Below are positions 1 to 7,256 of a stretch of 38,870 nt of DNA, piece after piece; position 1 is the stretch's first letter; each line of letters opens with the position of its first letter. The stretch is from Lachnospiraceae bacterium (GTDB lineage Bacteria; Bacillota; Clostridia; Lachnospirales; Lachnospiraceae): positions 1-38,870 of the forward strand of contig JAQXIY010000084.1 in the NCBI GenBank assembly GCA_029008035.1, read 5' to 3'. Both the position numbers and the translations under genes were made by a program. The notes beneath the pieces were generated by a model. The model ran no database searches. It had not been told where the DNA came from and saw only the letters and a list, made by a program, of their open reading frames with translations.

Positions 1-7
1 TTTTATA

Positions 8-13
8 TATAAT
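8..13 (+). promoter_or_regulatory. -10 element of the tRNA-Thr promoter (partial)
   Basis: A perfect TATAAT lies 9 bases upstream of the tRNA-Thr gene, the usual place for a sigma-A -10 box. The -35 box would fall outside the window, so only half of the promoter can be seen. Confidence 0.5.
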
Positions 14-22
14 CAATGTGTT

Positions 23-95
23 GCTCCGATAGCTCAGTTGGTAGAGCACTTCACTCGTAATGAAGGGGTCGTCAGTTCGAGTCTGATTCGGAGCT
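23..95 (+). tRNA. tRNA-Thr (anticodon CGT)
   Basis: The sequence folds into a full cloverleaf. The acceptor stem GCTCCGA pairs with TCGGAGC, the D arm contains AGCTCAGTTGGTAGAGC, the anticodon stem CTTCA pairs with TGAAG, and the T loop is TTCGAGT. The seven-base anticodon loop CTCGTAA gives anticodon CGT, which reads the threonine codon ACG. The discriminator is T, followed by CTTTT, so CCA is not encoded and must be added after transcription. A DUF5688-like gene begins 34 bases downstream on the same strand, with no clear terminator between them. Confidence 0.95.
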
Positions 96-129
96 CTTTT
101 CGTTTGCCAATGTCAGAATCGGAGGATTT

Positions 130-1047
130 ATGACATACGAAAATTTTATCGAGGAGCTACTGGCTGACCTCACACTGCGCTTTCCTGAGAAGACAGAATT
201 TCAGGTAAAGCGCATCTTAAAAAACAACGGCCTGTCTATGGACGGCTTGTTGATTACCGACCCATCCATTAACATATCCCCAACCATTTATTTACCCCAG
301 TATTACGAAGAGTACATCGATGGCAAATCCATTTCAAATATATGTGATGGTCTGGTCGCATGCTACGAGAGACATAAGGTTTCCCAGAGCATTGACATCT
401 CGTTTTTCACTGATTTTTCCCAGGTAAGAGACAATATTATTTTCAAATTGATTCACACAGAATCCAATCAGGAACTTTTGATGGATGTTCCTCATATCAC
501 CTATTACGATTTATCCATTGTATTCTGCTATTATCTCCCTGCCAATACCTGTCAGGTAACCTCAGAGGAGACCAATGCCACCATACTGATTCGCAACGAG
601 CATCTCATCCACTGGGATGAGACGGCAGAGTCCCTCTTTATTCTGGCAAAGAAGAATTCTCCTCGCCTGTTCCCTCCGCAATTGCAGCGACTGCCGGAAC
701 TGCTGACAGATATCTGGGGAGAACTGCCGGAGGATAACATTTCTATGGAGGAAGTGTCGGAGCAAATTCCTCTCTTCGTACTCACCAACCAAAGTCGCTT
801 CTTCGGTGCCGGTGTTCTGCTCTATGATAATATTCTGGAACAGTGTGCCAAAAAGCTTGGCTCCAGATTTTATGTCATTCCCAGCAGCATCCATGAAGTA
901 CTGCTCCTTCCTTTCTCCCAGGATATCCATGAGGAAGATCTAAATGAAATGGTTCAAGAAGTCAACTGCCACCACGTTGCCATAGATGAGGTGCTTTCTG
1001 ACCACGTCTATCTCTACGATGTAGAAAGACGTGCTTTCATATCCTAA
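130..1047 (+). CDS. DUF5688-like protein of unknown function
   Basis: This is a 305-residue soluble protein with no signal peptide or membrane segment. An ISPTIYL-x-x-YYE stretch near residues 49-60 and the C-terminal run around TNQSRFFGAGVLLY, IPSSIHEVLL and LYDVERRAF resemble the DUF5688 family as I remember it; this family is common in Lachnospiraceae and often multicopy. No enzyme motif is visible and I do not assign a function. The ATG is well supported by GGAGG five bases upstream. The gene stands alone between tRNA-Thr and the convergent spo0A gene. It may be transcribed by read-through from the tRNA, because I see no separate promoter in the 34-base gap. Confidence 0.75.
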   Translation: MTYENFIEELLADLTLRFPEKTEFQVKRILKNNGLSMDGLLITDPSINISPTIYLPQYYEEYIDGKSISNICDGLVACYERHKVSQSIDISFFTDFSQVRDNIIFKLIHTESNQELLMDVPHITYYDLSIVFCYYLPANTCQVTSEETNATILIRNEHLIHWDETAESLFILAKKNSPRLFPPQLQRLPELLTDIWGELPEDNISMEEVSEQIPLFVLTNQSRFFGAGVLLYDNILEQCAKKLGSRFYVIPSSIHEVLLLPFSQDIHEEDLNEMVQEVNCHHVAIDEVLSDHVYLYDVERRAFIS

Positions 1048-1050
1048 AAA

Positions 1051-1074
1051 AACACCCGTCTACGGACGGGTGTT
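1051..1074 (-). terminator. Rho-independent terminator of spo0A
   Basis: A perfect 10-bp stem (AACACCCGTC pairing with GACGGGTGTT) has a four-base loop. Read on the minus strand it is followed by a run of T. It lies 72 bases past the spo0A stop. On the plus strand no T run follows, so it ends the plus-strand DUF5688 transcript less efficiently, if at all. Confidence 0.8.
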
Positions 1075-1145
1075 CTCTGATGCCTTCAATTTCTCAAACA
1101 TTTTCCCCTAAGATTTCACACATACGCTAGTGTTTGTAATACCCT

Positions 1146-1940
1146 CTATCGCAACTTATAATCTAAACGTATCTTGTCAGTAATCAAAGCAATAAACTCT
1201 GAGTTGGTTGGCTTGCCCTTGCCGTGATTGATGGTATAGCCAAACAGCTCATCAATGGTATCCATTTTCCCTCTGCTCCATGCCACCTCAATGGCATGGC
1301 GAATGGCGCGCTCCACTCGGCTGGTAGTGGTATCATATTTCTTGGCAATGGTAGGATACAACACCTTAGTGATGGAGTTTAGCATATCCATATCGTTCAC
1401 TGACATCACAATGGCATCCCTTAAGTACTGATATCCCTTGATATGTGCCGGAACGCCGATTTCGTGGATGATATTGGTCACATCGGCTTCCAAAGTTGCA
1501 TCGCTCCTCTCCTTATCAGATACCACAGGATTTTTTATAGTAATCAAACTCTTTGGTGTCCTTGGTTTTTTCGTTCTTTTGATTCTCTGAATAATAGCAT
1601 TGCTGTCGAAAGGCTTCATAATAAAATAATCTGCTCCCAGGGCAAAAGCATCTTCCGTCACCTCCTGCCTCCCCACAGCACTGATCATAATAAAGTTGGG
1701 AACTTTGTGAATGGTTGTGTCATGATTCACGCTCTCCAAGACCCCGAGACCGTCCATCTTTGGCATTACCACGTCTAAAAGCATCACATCCGGTTCCTTC
1801 TCCTTAATCAACCTTACGGCTTCCTCTCCATCTTTTGCAACTCCCACCACGGATAGATCTTCATCGGACTGTACAATGGCATCTAGTAATTGCACCATCA
1901 ACTCATCGTCATCGGCAATTACTACATTCAATTTTTCCAT
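1146..1940 (-). CDS. spo0A: Spo0A, master response regulator of sporulation
   Basis: Spo0A is the phosphorelay end point. When phosphorylated it binds 0A boxes and switches early sporulation genes on or off. The 264-residue product matches the usual length of about 267. Residues 1-125 form a receiver domain with the acidic pocket ADDD at 9-12, the phospho-acceptor aspartate at D56 (in [13 protein letters not shown]) and a conserved lysine in MKPFD. The C-terminal Spo0A domain contains [12 protein letters not shown] and the recognition-helix region [14 protein letters not shown]. The start chosen is the ATG preceding [10 protein letters not shown], with GGTGGGAG a few bases upstream. A longer frame reaching 2000 has no ribosome site and would put non-family residues ahead of the receiver fold. 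The gene lies directly downstream of spoIVB, the order usual in Firmicutes, and has its own promoter. Confidence 0.97.
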   Translation of the reverse strand: MEKLNVVIADDDELMVQLLDAIVQSDEDLSVVGVAKDGEEAVRLIKEKEPDVMLLDVVMPKMDGLGVLESVNHDTTIHKVPNFIMISAVGRQEVTEDAFALGADYFIMKPFDSNAIIQRIKRTKKPRTPKSLITIKNPVVSDKERSDATLEADVTNIIHEIGVPAHIKGYQYLRDAIVMSVNDMDMLNSITKVLYPTIAKKYDTTTSRVERAIRHAIEVAWSRGKMDTIDELFGYTINHGKGKPTNSEFIALITDKIRLDYKLR

Positions 1941-2002
1941 ACCATTCTCCCACCTTATAAAATTTTCTAAGAAGACACATATTTCGTGCTCCTCAAACAT
2001 TA

Positions 2003-2031
2003 TTTATAAAGTGCCTTAAGCATTCTGTCGA
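2003..2031 (-). promoter_or_regulatory. Sigma-A-like spo0A promoter
   Basis: On the minus strand TCGACA, 17 bases, then TATAAA form a plausible vegetative promoter about 60 bases upstream of the spo0A start. The -35 hexamer is one mismatch from TTGACA and overlaps a perfect 0A box. Confidence 0.6.
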
Positions 2032-2032
2032 A
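2026..2032 (+). promoter_or_regulatory. 0A box (Spo0A binding site) in the spo0A promoter
   Basis: The heptamer TGTCGAA is the exact consensus 0A box. It lies within the -35 element of the predicted spo0A promoter. This suggests direct autoregulation; the sequence alone does not say whether positive or negative. Confidence 0.65.
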
Positions 2033-2091
2033 AGCCGTCATAAGGAATCTCTTTTCCTCACAGTTTATTTTCTGAGTAAATCCCCCTTTTC

Positions 2092-3303
2092 TTAATGATC
2101 CAGCATATCTTCAATAAAAATGCCGTATCCCTTGGTGGGATCGTTGATGAATACATGGGTCACCGCCCCCACAATTTTTCCTTCCTGAATAATAGGGGAA
2201 CCACTCATTCCTTGAACGATACCGCCGGTCTGTTCAATAAGGGCGGGCTCCGTCACATGAAAGACAAAGGCTTTATTCTTTTCCTTGGGATTTAAATCAA
2301 TTTGGTCAATGGCAATCTGGTATGATTTGACCTGCCCCTCTGTACCAAACAGCATAATCGCTTCTTCCCGCTTCATATCCTGCTTGCGTCCCACGGAATA
2401 GGTTCGGCGATTTAAGGCTGCTTCCGCCGTAGCGGTAATATTTCCAAAAATCCCCACATTGCTATTGGTTGCCACATTGCCGTAACGAGAATTTTCCCCG
2501 TAGGTGATCAGTCCGGTAATTTCTCCCGGCGACCCTACGCTGCTGGGGGTGACACTGGTGATGCTGGCGTGATAAAGGTATCCTCGTTCCATGAGGATCA
2601 AGTTCTCGGTTCCCGTGTTGCTGATGCCATGGCCCAATGCCCCATATCTGCCATCCTCATCTATATAGGTGATGGTTCCCACTCCGGCAGTATCGTCTTT
2701 AACCCAGAGGCCCAACTTATAATCTCCACCTTCTGTGAGTACAGGTTGAATTCTCACATCCATATATTCATTCTTCCGAAGCAAAGTCAAAACCAAGGGC
2801 TCTCCCTGGCTCTCCTCCACCCGGCACTGTAATTGCTCCTTGGTCTGGATGCTTCCTCCATTCACCCCTACAATATAGTCCCCCTCCTTCACAATGTAGG
2901 CACCGGGATTTGCCGTATCCCCTTTGGCATCTCTCAGTTCCTTGGTGCCTGCCACATACACATTCTGCATTTTCAGGTAAATCCCCACAGGACTTCCCAC
3001 CGCATCCACCTTTTGCTCCTCTGTCACGGTGGCTTCAATACTTCCCACAGGAATCACCCCAAAGAGTTTGCACTGCAGTCTCTGCGTAGTGCCCACCGCT
3101 CCCTTATTCTGTCCCACCGCCAGAACATTTTCATCGTGTATGGGTTCCACCGTAACTGGAGCTGCCAATTTGATTTCCCCGGCATTTCGCTCTATATTGA
3201 CTTCACCGGGGATATAAGAAAGCAACATCAGATAGCAGGCAATCACATACACCACCCCGTAAGATATTGCAACCAGTTTTCTATGTTCTTGATACCATTC
3301 CAT
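2092..3303 (-). CDS. spoIVB: SpoIVB, forespore-secreted serine peptidase (S55)
   Basis: In Bacillus, SpoIVB is made in the forespore, crosses into the intermembrane space and cleaves SpoIVFA, which triggers pro-sigma-K processing. The 403-residue product has an N-terminal membrane anchor at about 10-30, a PDZ domain at roughly 105-185 and an S55 protease domain. The likely catalytic histidine is in ALGHGISNTG (about H225) and the serine is in GMSGSPI (about S369). The ATG chosen is 57 bases inside a longer frame that opens with GTG at 3360. It has AGAGG at proper spacing, and the longer version would start within the terminator-promoter region. The gene lies between recN and spo0A, its conserved position. 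Confidence 0.95.
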   Translation of the reverse strand: MEWYQEHRKLVAISYGVVYVIACYLMLLSYIPGEVNIERNAGEIKLAAPVTVEPIHDENVLAVGQNKGAVGTTQRLQCKLFGVIPVGSIEATVTEEQKVDAVGSPVGIYLKMQNVYVAGTKELRDAKGDTANPGAYIVKEGDYIVGVNGGSIQTKEQLQCRVEESQGEPLVLTLLRKNEYMDVRIQPVLTEGGDYKLGLWVKDDTAGVGTITYIDEDGRYGALGHGISNTGTENLILMERGYLYHASITSVTPSSVGSPGEITGLITYGENSRYGNVATNSNVGIFGNITATAEAALNRRTYSVGRKQDMKREEAIMLFGTEGQVKSYQIAIDQIDLNPKEKNKAFVFHVTEPALIEQTGGIVQGMSGSPIIQEGKIVGAVTHVFINDPTKGYGIFIEDMLDH

Positions 3304-3330
3304 CCCGTTTACCTCTATGATTTTTTTGCA

Positions 3331-3359
3331 AAGTATCCTCCCCGGAATGCAATCATTCA
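3331..3359 (-). promoter_or_regulatory. Candidate sigma-G/sigma-F-type promoter of spoIVB
   Basis: On the minus strand TGAATG, 16 bases, then GATACTT resembles the forespore consensus (TGAATA, then CATACTA). It would start transcription about 20 bases ahead of the spoIVB start codon. spoIVB is forespore-controlled in Bacillus. The match is imperfect and the spacing slightly short, so this is a candidate only. Confidence 0.4.
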
Positions 3360-3364
3360 CAAAA

Positions 3365-3391
3365 AAAGGAAGGACGTTTCATCCTTCCTTT
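3365..3391 (-). terminator. Rho-independent terminator of the nusB-recN operon
   Basis: A perfect 10-bp stem (AAAGGAAGGA pairing with TCCTTCCTTT) with a seven-base loop is followed on the minus strand by a T run. It lies 24 bases past the recN stop and separates recN from spoIVB. Confidence 0.8.
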
Positions 3392-3414
3392 AGTATGTAA
3401 AATCCCTATAAATT

Positions 3415-5091
3415 TTACTCATGATTTTTAAAGCTGCCCGCCATATCTTTCATCTCTTTTGCATTATCCAAAACTGCCTGGGTGATGGTACTTCCCCCAA
3501 GCATCCGCGCCAGTTCCTTCACACTGTCATGATAGGACAGAGCCTGAATAGAGGAAATGGTGTTACCTCCAATCACTTCCTTCTCAATGAGATAATGCTG
3601 ATCTGCCATAGCGGCAATCTGTGGCAGATGTGTGATACAAATCACCTGATGATTCTTGGCAACCAGGCTGAGCTTCTCAGAGACTGCCTGGGCAGTCCTA
3701 CCGCTGATTCCCGCATCAATCTCGTCAAAAATCAATGTGTCAATGGCATCGTTTTCTGCCAACACCGTCTTAAGAGCCAGCATAATACGGGACATTTCAC
3801 CCCCGGAAGCAACATCTTTCAATGGACGCATAGGCTCTCCCGGATTCAGGCAAATCATAAATTCAGCGTCATCAAAACCATTTTGTGTATACCCGTCTAA
3901 GCGACGAAATTCCATCTCAAAAACAACATCGAGAAAGTTCAAATCCTGCAATGCCTCCCGAACACGGGCCGTCAAATCCTGCGCATATTTCTGGCGGAGA
4001 AAAGAGACCTGAACACAGCATTTGTCCAGATGCTCCTCGGCAGCGGCACACTCCCGAGAAAGATTTTCCAAATACTGTTCATATCCCTTAAGCTGTTCCA
4101 ATCTCTCCTGTTTTGTCGCCAGAGTATCCATGATTTCTTCCACAGAAGCACCATACTTATCCTTGAGACGATTGATTTCGTTGAGTCGCATCTCTATGGA
4201 TGCAAACTGCTCTGCATCGAATTCCGCATCTGACATATACTGGGACAGCTCTCGGTTAAAATCGCTGAGCAGACCATCCACATCATTCAGTTGGGACAAA
4301 AGTCCCTGTAACATCTCGTCATACTCTGCCACCTGATGCAATTCCCGGATAGCCCGTCCAATCTCGTCGGTGGCTCCTCCCGAGCCGGTTTCCCGATAGG
4401 CACTGCCCAGAGACTCCATAATCCGTTTGTTATTGCTGAGCAGTCGATACTGTTGTTCTAAAGCATCATCCTCAGCCGGCTGTAAATTGGCACCTGTAAT
4501 TTCTGCAATCTCATGCTCCAAAAAAGCAATTTCCCGATTCCTGTCTGTAGTATCCAGCCCGGCATCCTCCCACTCTTTTTTCTTGGCAGTGTAGATGGTG
4601 TATGCTGACTTCAATTCCTCTTTGAGGGATTGCACTTCCCCCTTGGCATATTCATCCAGCAATTCCAAATGCTTCCGCTTGTTTGACAGAGACTGATGCT
4701 CGTGTTGACCATAAATATCCAGAAAAATATCCCCCACTTCCTTCATTCGCTGAGCAGGTACTGTCTCTCCGTTAATCTTGGCAACACTGCGGTTCTCCGT
4801 GATTTTTCTCGTCAAAATCACCTCATCGTCGTAAACCGACACATCCAAAGCCTCTAATGCCTTTCTCTGTTCCTCTCCGGTAATGCGAAAAACCGCTTCC
4901 ACCAGAGCTTCCTGATTGCCATCCCGAAGCATTTCCTTGTCCACTTTTGCCCCCAGCGCCATATGCAAAGCACCAAGGATAATGGACTTTCCCGCTCCGG
5001 TCTCTCCCGACAGAATATGTAATCCGTCAAGAAAACTAATATCCTCTTCTTCAATGAGCGCCAGGTTCTTCACATGTAAATTTTCCAGCAT
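3415..5091 (-). CDS. recN: RecN, SMC-like DNA double-strand-break repair ATPase
   Basis: RecN gathers at DNA double-strand breaks and assists RecA-dependent repair. The 558-residue product has the family layout. The Walker A motif GETGAGKS is at residues 29-36, a long central coiled coil runs from about 150 to 370, and the C-terminal ABC signature (ASGGEMSRIMLALK) is followed by the Walker B strand TLIFDEIDAGISG. The ATG has AAAGGAG upstream. It lies 22 bases after argR and is the last gene of the nusB operon, just before a strong terminator. No LexA box is visible near it. Confidence 0.97.
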   Translation of the reverse strand: MLENLHVKNLALIEEEDISFLDGLHILSGETGAGKSIILGALHMALGAKVDKEMLRDGNQEALVEAVFRITGEEQRKALEALDVSVYDDEVILTRKITENRSVAKINGETVPAQRMKEVGDIFLDIYGQHEHQSLSNKRKHLELLDEYAKGEVQSLKEELKSAYTIYTAKKKEWEDAGLDTTDRNREIAFLEHEIAEITGANLQPAEDDALEQQYRLLSNNKRIMESLGSAYRETGSGGATDEIGRAIRELHQVAEYDEMLQGLLSQLNDVDGLLSDFNRELSQYMSDAEFDAEQFASIEMRLNEINRLKDKYGASVEEIMDTLATKQERLEQLKGYEQYLENLSRECAAAEEHLDKCCVQVSFLRQKYAQDLTARVREALQDLNFLDVVFEMEFRRLDGYTQNGFDDAEFMICLNPGEPMRPLKDVASGGEMSRIMLALKTVLAENDAIDTLIFDEIDAGISGRTAQAVSEKLSLVAKNHQVICITHLPQIAAMADQHYLIEKEVIGGNTISSIQALSYHDSVKELARMLGGSTITQAVLDNAKEMKDMAGSFKNHE

Positions 5092-5113
5092 ATATACTCC
5101 TTTCGCTCTCTTC

Positions 5114-5578
5114 TCAATCTACTTTTGCATCCTCCACAATTCTGCGAAGCTTGTTCATGATGATAACTGTGTCATCTATACTGCGGACGGCACACATAAT
5201 GGTATCGTCTCCTGCAATGCTTCCCACAATCTCCGGTAATTCCATATGATCCAGTGCGGCAGCCACTGCCATAGCCATTCCCGACACAGTGCGAATCACC
5301 AGAATATTCTGAGCATTATCCATAGAAATATATCCATCTCGAAAAATACGAATGTATTTTTCTCGCATGTCCTCTTCTGTTTTGCGATAAGCCACATAGC
5401 GAAGTTTTCCATCACTCATGGCTACCTTGGTGAGTTTCATCTCACGAATATCTCTGGAAACGGTGGCCTGAGTCACAATGAAACCTGCTCTCTCCAACTC
5501 TGTGGTCAATTCTTCCTGGGTTCCGATTTCTTTCTTAACAATCAAATCTAAAATCTTTGCCTGGCGTTGTGCTTTCAT
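5114..5578 (-). CDS. argR: ArgR/AhrC arginine repressor
   Basis: ArgR is a hexameric arginine-sensing repressor of arginine synthesis and activator of its breakdown. The 154-residue protein has the N-terminal winged helix (TQATVSRDI at 36-44, the DNA-contacting segment) and the C-terminal oligomerisation and arginine-binding domain with the hallmark GSIAGDDT at 119-126. AAAGGGG precedes the ATG. In Firmicutes argR is commonly located next to recN, as here. Confidence 0.96.
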   Translation of the reverse strand: MKAQRQAKILDLIVKKEIGTQEELTTELERAGFIVTQATVSRDIREMKLTKVAMSDGKLRYVAYRKTEEDMREKYIRIFRDGYISMDNAQNILVIRTVSGMAMAVAAALDHMELPEIVGSIAGDDTIMCAVRSIDDTVIIMNKLRRIVEDAKVD

Positions 5579-5594
5579 GATTATCCCCTTTCCA

Positions 5595-6443
5595 TCAATC
5601 CGCCTGCATTTTATTTCTGATGCGGTCTAAGAAACTAATATCCTTTAAATGAATCATCTTAGTGGTCTCCTTGGCTCTGTGCACCACCAACTTTTCCCCG
5701 GGATGCAAAAGCCGTTTGTGATTACCATCGAAGCTTACTTCTGCCTCCTCCACGGTATCTTCCCGTCTGGCCGCAATCTCCAACACCAGTTCATCATATG
5801 CATCCAGAACAATGCTTCTTGCATTTAATGTATGCGGGTTGATGGGTGTCAGCAGAATCAGATTGGTCTTGGGGTTGACAATGGGACCATTGGCCGACAA
5901 ATTGTATGCGGTAGAACCGGTGGGGGTGGAAAAAATCACACCGTCACAATTGTAAGCATACAGATATTGTCCGTTGACATACACTGTCACGTGAATCACC
6001 TGCAGACCGGCGCTGGAACAGAGAACAATATCATTCAGCGCCTGAATATCTTTCCCCACATTTCCCTGCTCATCCACCAAATGACCTGTGAGCATCATTC
6101 GCTCCTCAATGGAATATTCTCCTGACAGAAGCGCATCAATCCCCTCGTATACGGATTCCTCATCCAAATCACAGAGATATCCCAAATGTCCTCGATTAAT
6201 ACCAATCATGGGAATGTTCTTACCAAAAATATTCTGGGCAGCACGGATCAAAGTGCCGTCTCCTCCCACTGTGAGAATACACTCCGTCTCAGTTGGCACT
6301 AAAAGTTCTGCCTCCAGGGCATCATCCGGATTCACCCCATAGGAACATTCACCCCCATGTATGCAGATATAATCTATGATGCCTTGAATCAGGGATAATG
6401 TCTCTTTTTTATCGTCTCTGGCAACAACAAAGAATCGTTTCAT
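5595..6443 (-). CDS. nadK: NAD kinase
   Basis: This enzyme phosphorylates NAD to NADP, the only de novo source of NADP. The 282-residue product carries the diagnostic GGDGT motif at 60-64, the NAD-binding ALNDIV segment and the TPTGSTAYNLSANGPIV block. It starts one base after the tlyA stop and has no distinct ribosome site, so translation is probably coupled to tlyA. The tlyA-nadK-argR-recN order is typical of Clostridia. Confidence 0.96.
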   Translation of the reverse strand: MKRFFVVARDDKKETLSLIQGIIDYICIHGGECSYGVNPDDALEAELLVPTETECILTVGGDGTLIRAAQNIFGKNIPMIGINRGHLGYLCDLDEESVYEGIDALLSGEYSIEERMMLTGHLVDEQGNVGKDIQALNDIVLCSSAGLQVIHVTVYVNGQYLYAYNCDGVIFSTPTGSTAYNLSANGPIVNPKTNLILLTPINPHTLNARSIVLDAYDELVLEIAARREDTVEEAEVSFDGNHKRLLHPGEKLVVHRAKETTKMIHLKDISFLDRIRNKMQAD

Positions 6444-6444
6444 A

Positions 6445-7248
6445 CTATTTGTCTAAGGATGTATGGGCAGCCTCCACAACTGCATCTACATCCATCACTC
6501 CCTCTCCTTCGGTTCCTTCAGTCTTTCTGATATGAACCAAATATTCTATATTGCCCTCCGGCCCCTTGATAGGTGAGTATTCCAGATGCAACACCTGAAA
6601 ACCAATGGATTTGGCAAATAAAATTACACTTTCAATCACTTCCTTATGTACGGCTGCATCTCGTACCACACCTTTTTTCCCAACTTTGTCCTTTCCGGCT
6701 TCAAACTGGGGTTTGATGAGACAAACCATCTCACCACCTACTTTTAACAACTCTCTGGCAGGTCCAAGAACCTTTGTAAGAGAAATAAAAGACACATCTA
6801 CGGAAGCAAAATCAAGTACATCCTCAATATCCTCCGGGGTGACATAGCGAATGTTGGTCTTCTCCATACAAACCACTCGCTCATCCTGACGGAGTTTCCA
6901 TGCAAACTGTCCGTATCCCACATCCACAGCATAAACTTTCGCGGCGCCGTTTTGCAGCATACAGTCGGTAAAACCTCCGGTGGAAGCACCGATATCCATG
7001 CACACCTTTCCTGTCAGGGACAGGTCAAAGTGTTCCATTGCTTTCTCCAATTTCAGTCCACCACGACTCACATACCGCAACGTGTTCCCCCGGACCTCAA
7101 TGGACACTTTCTCATCGAAAAAAGTACCCGCTTTATCTTCCCGTTCATTATCTACAAATACATTTCCCTCCATAATCATAGCCTTGGCCTTTTCTCTGGA
7201 GGGTGCCAGTCCTCTCTGAACCAGCAAAACATCTAAACGCTCTTTCAT
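6445..7248 (-). CDS. tlyA: TlyA-family rRNA 2'-O-methyltransferase
   Basis: The 267-residue protein joins an N-terminal S4 RNA-binding domain (about 3-60) to an FtsJ/RrmJ-type methyltransferase domain. Its SAM-binding loop DIGASTGGFTDC starts at residue 85, and VDVGYGQFAWKLR follows. Characterised relatives methylate 16S or 23S rRNA riboses and some have been reported as hemolysins; the rRNA role is the better supported. AGGACGGG precedes the ATG, 8 bases after dxs. Target specificity cannot be read from the sequence. Confidence 0.93.
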   Translation of the reverse strand: MKERLDVLLVQRGLAPSREKAKAMIMEGNVFVDNEREDKAGTFFDEKVSIEVRGNTLRYVSRGGLKLEKAMEHFDLSLTGKVCMDIGASTGGFTDCMLQNGAAKVYAVDVGYGQFAWKLRQDERVVCMEKTNIRYVTPEDIEDVLDFASVDVSFISLTKVLGPARELLKVGGEMVCLIKPQFEAGKDKVGKKGVVRDAAVHKEVIESVILFAKSIGFQVLHLEYSPIKGPEGNIEYLVHIRKTEGTEGEGVMDVDAVVEAAHTSLDK

Positions 7249-7256
7249 ATCCCGTC

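Noticed and set aside
1602-1608. Further 0A-like heptamers, for example within spo0A and dxs coding sequence
   Set aside because: They lie inside codons far from promoters and are expected by chance.
1941-2000. Twenty-residue N-terminal extension of Spo0A
   Set aside because: It does not match the receiver-domain start and includes the ribosome site of the true start.
3304-3360. GTG start giving a 19-residue longer SpoIVB
   Set aside because: It lies in the terminator and promoter region and has no ribosome site; the internal ATG has one.
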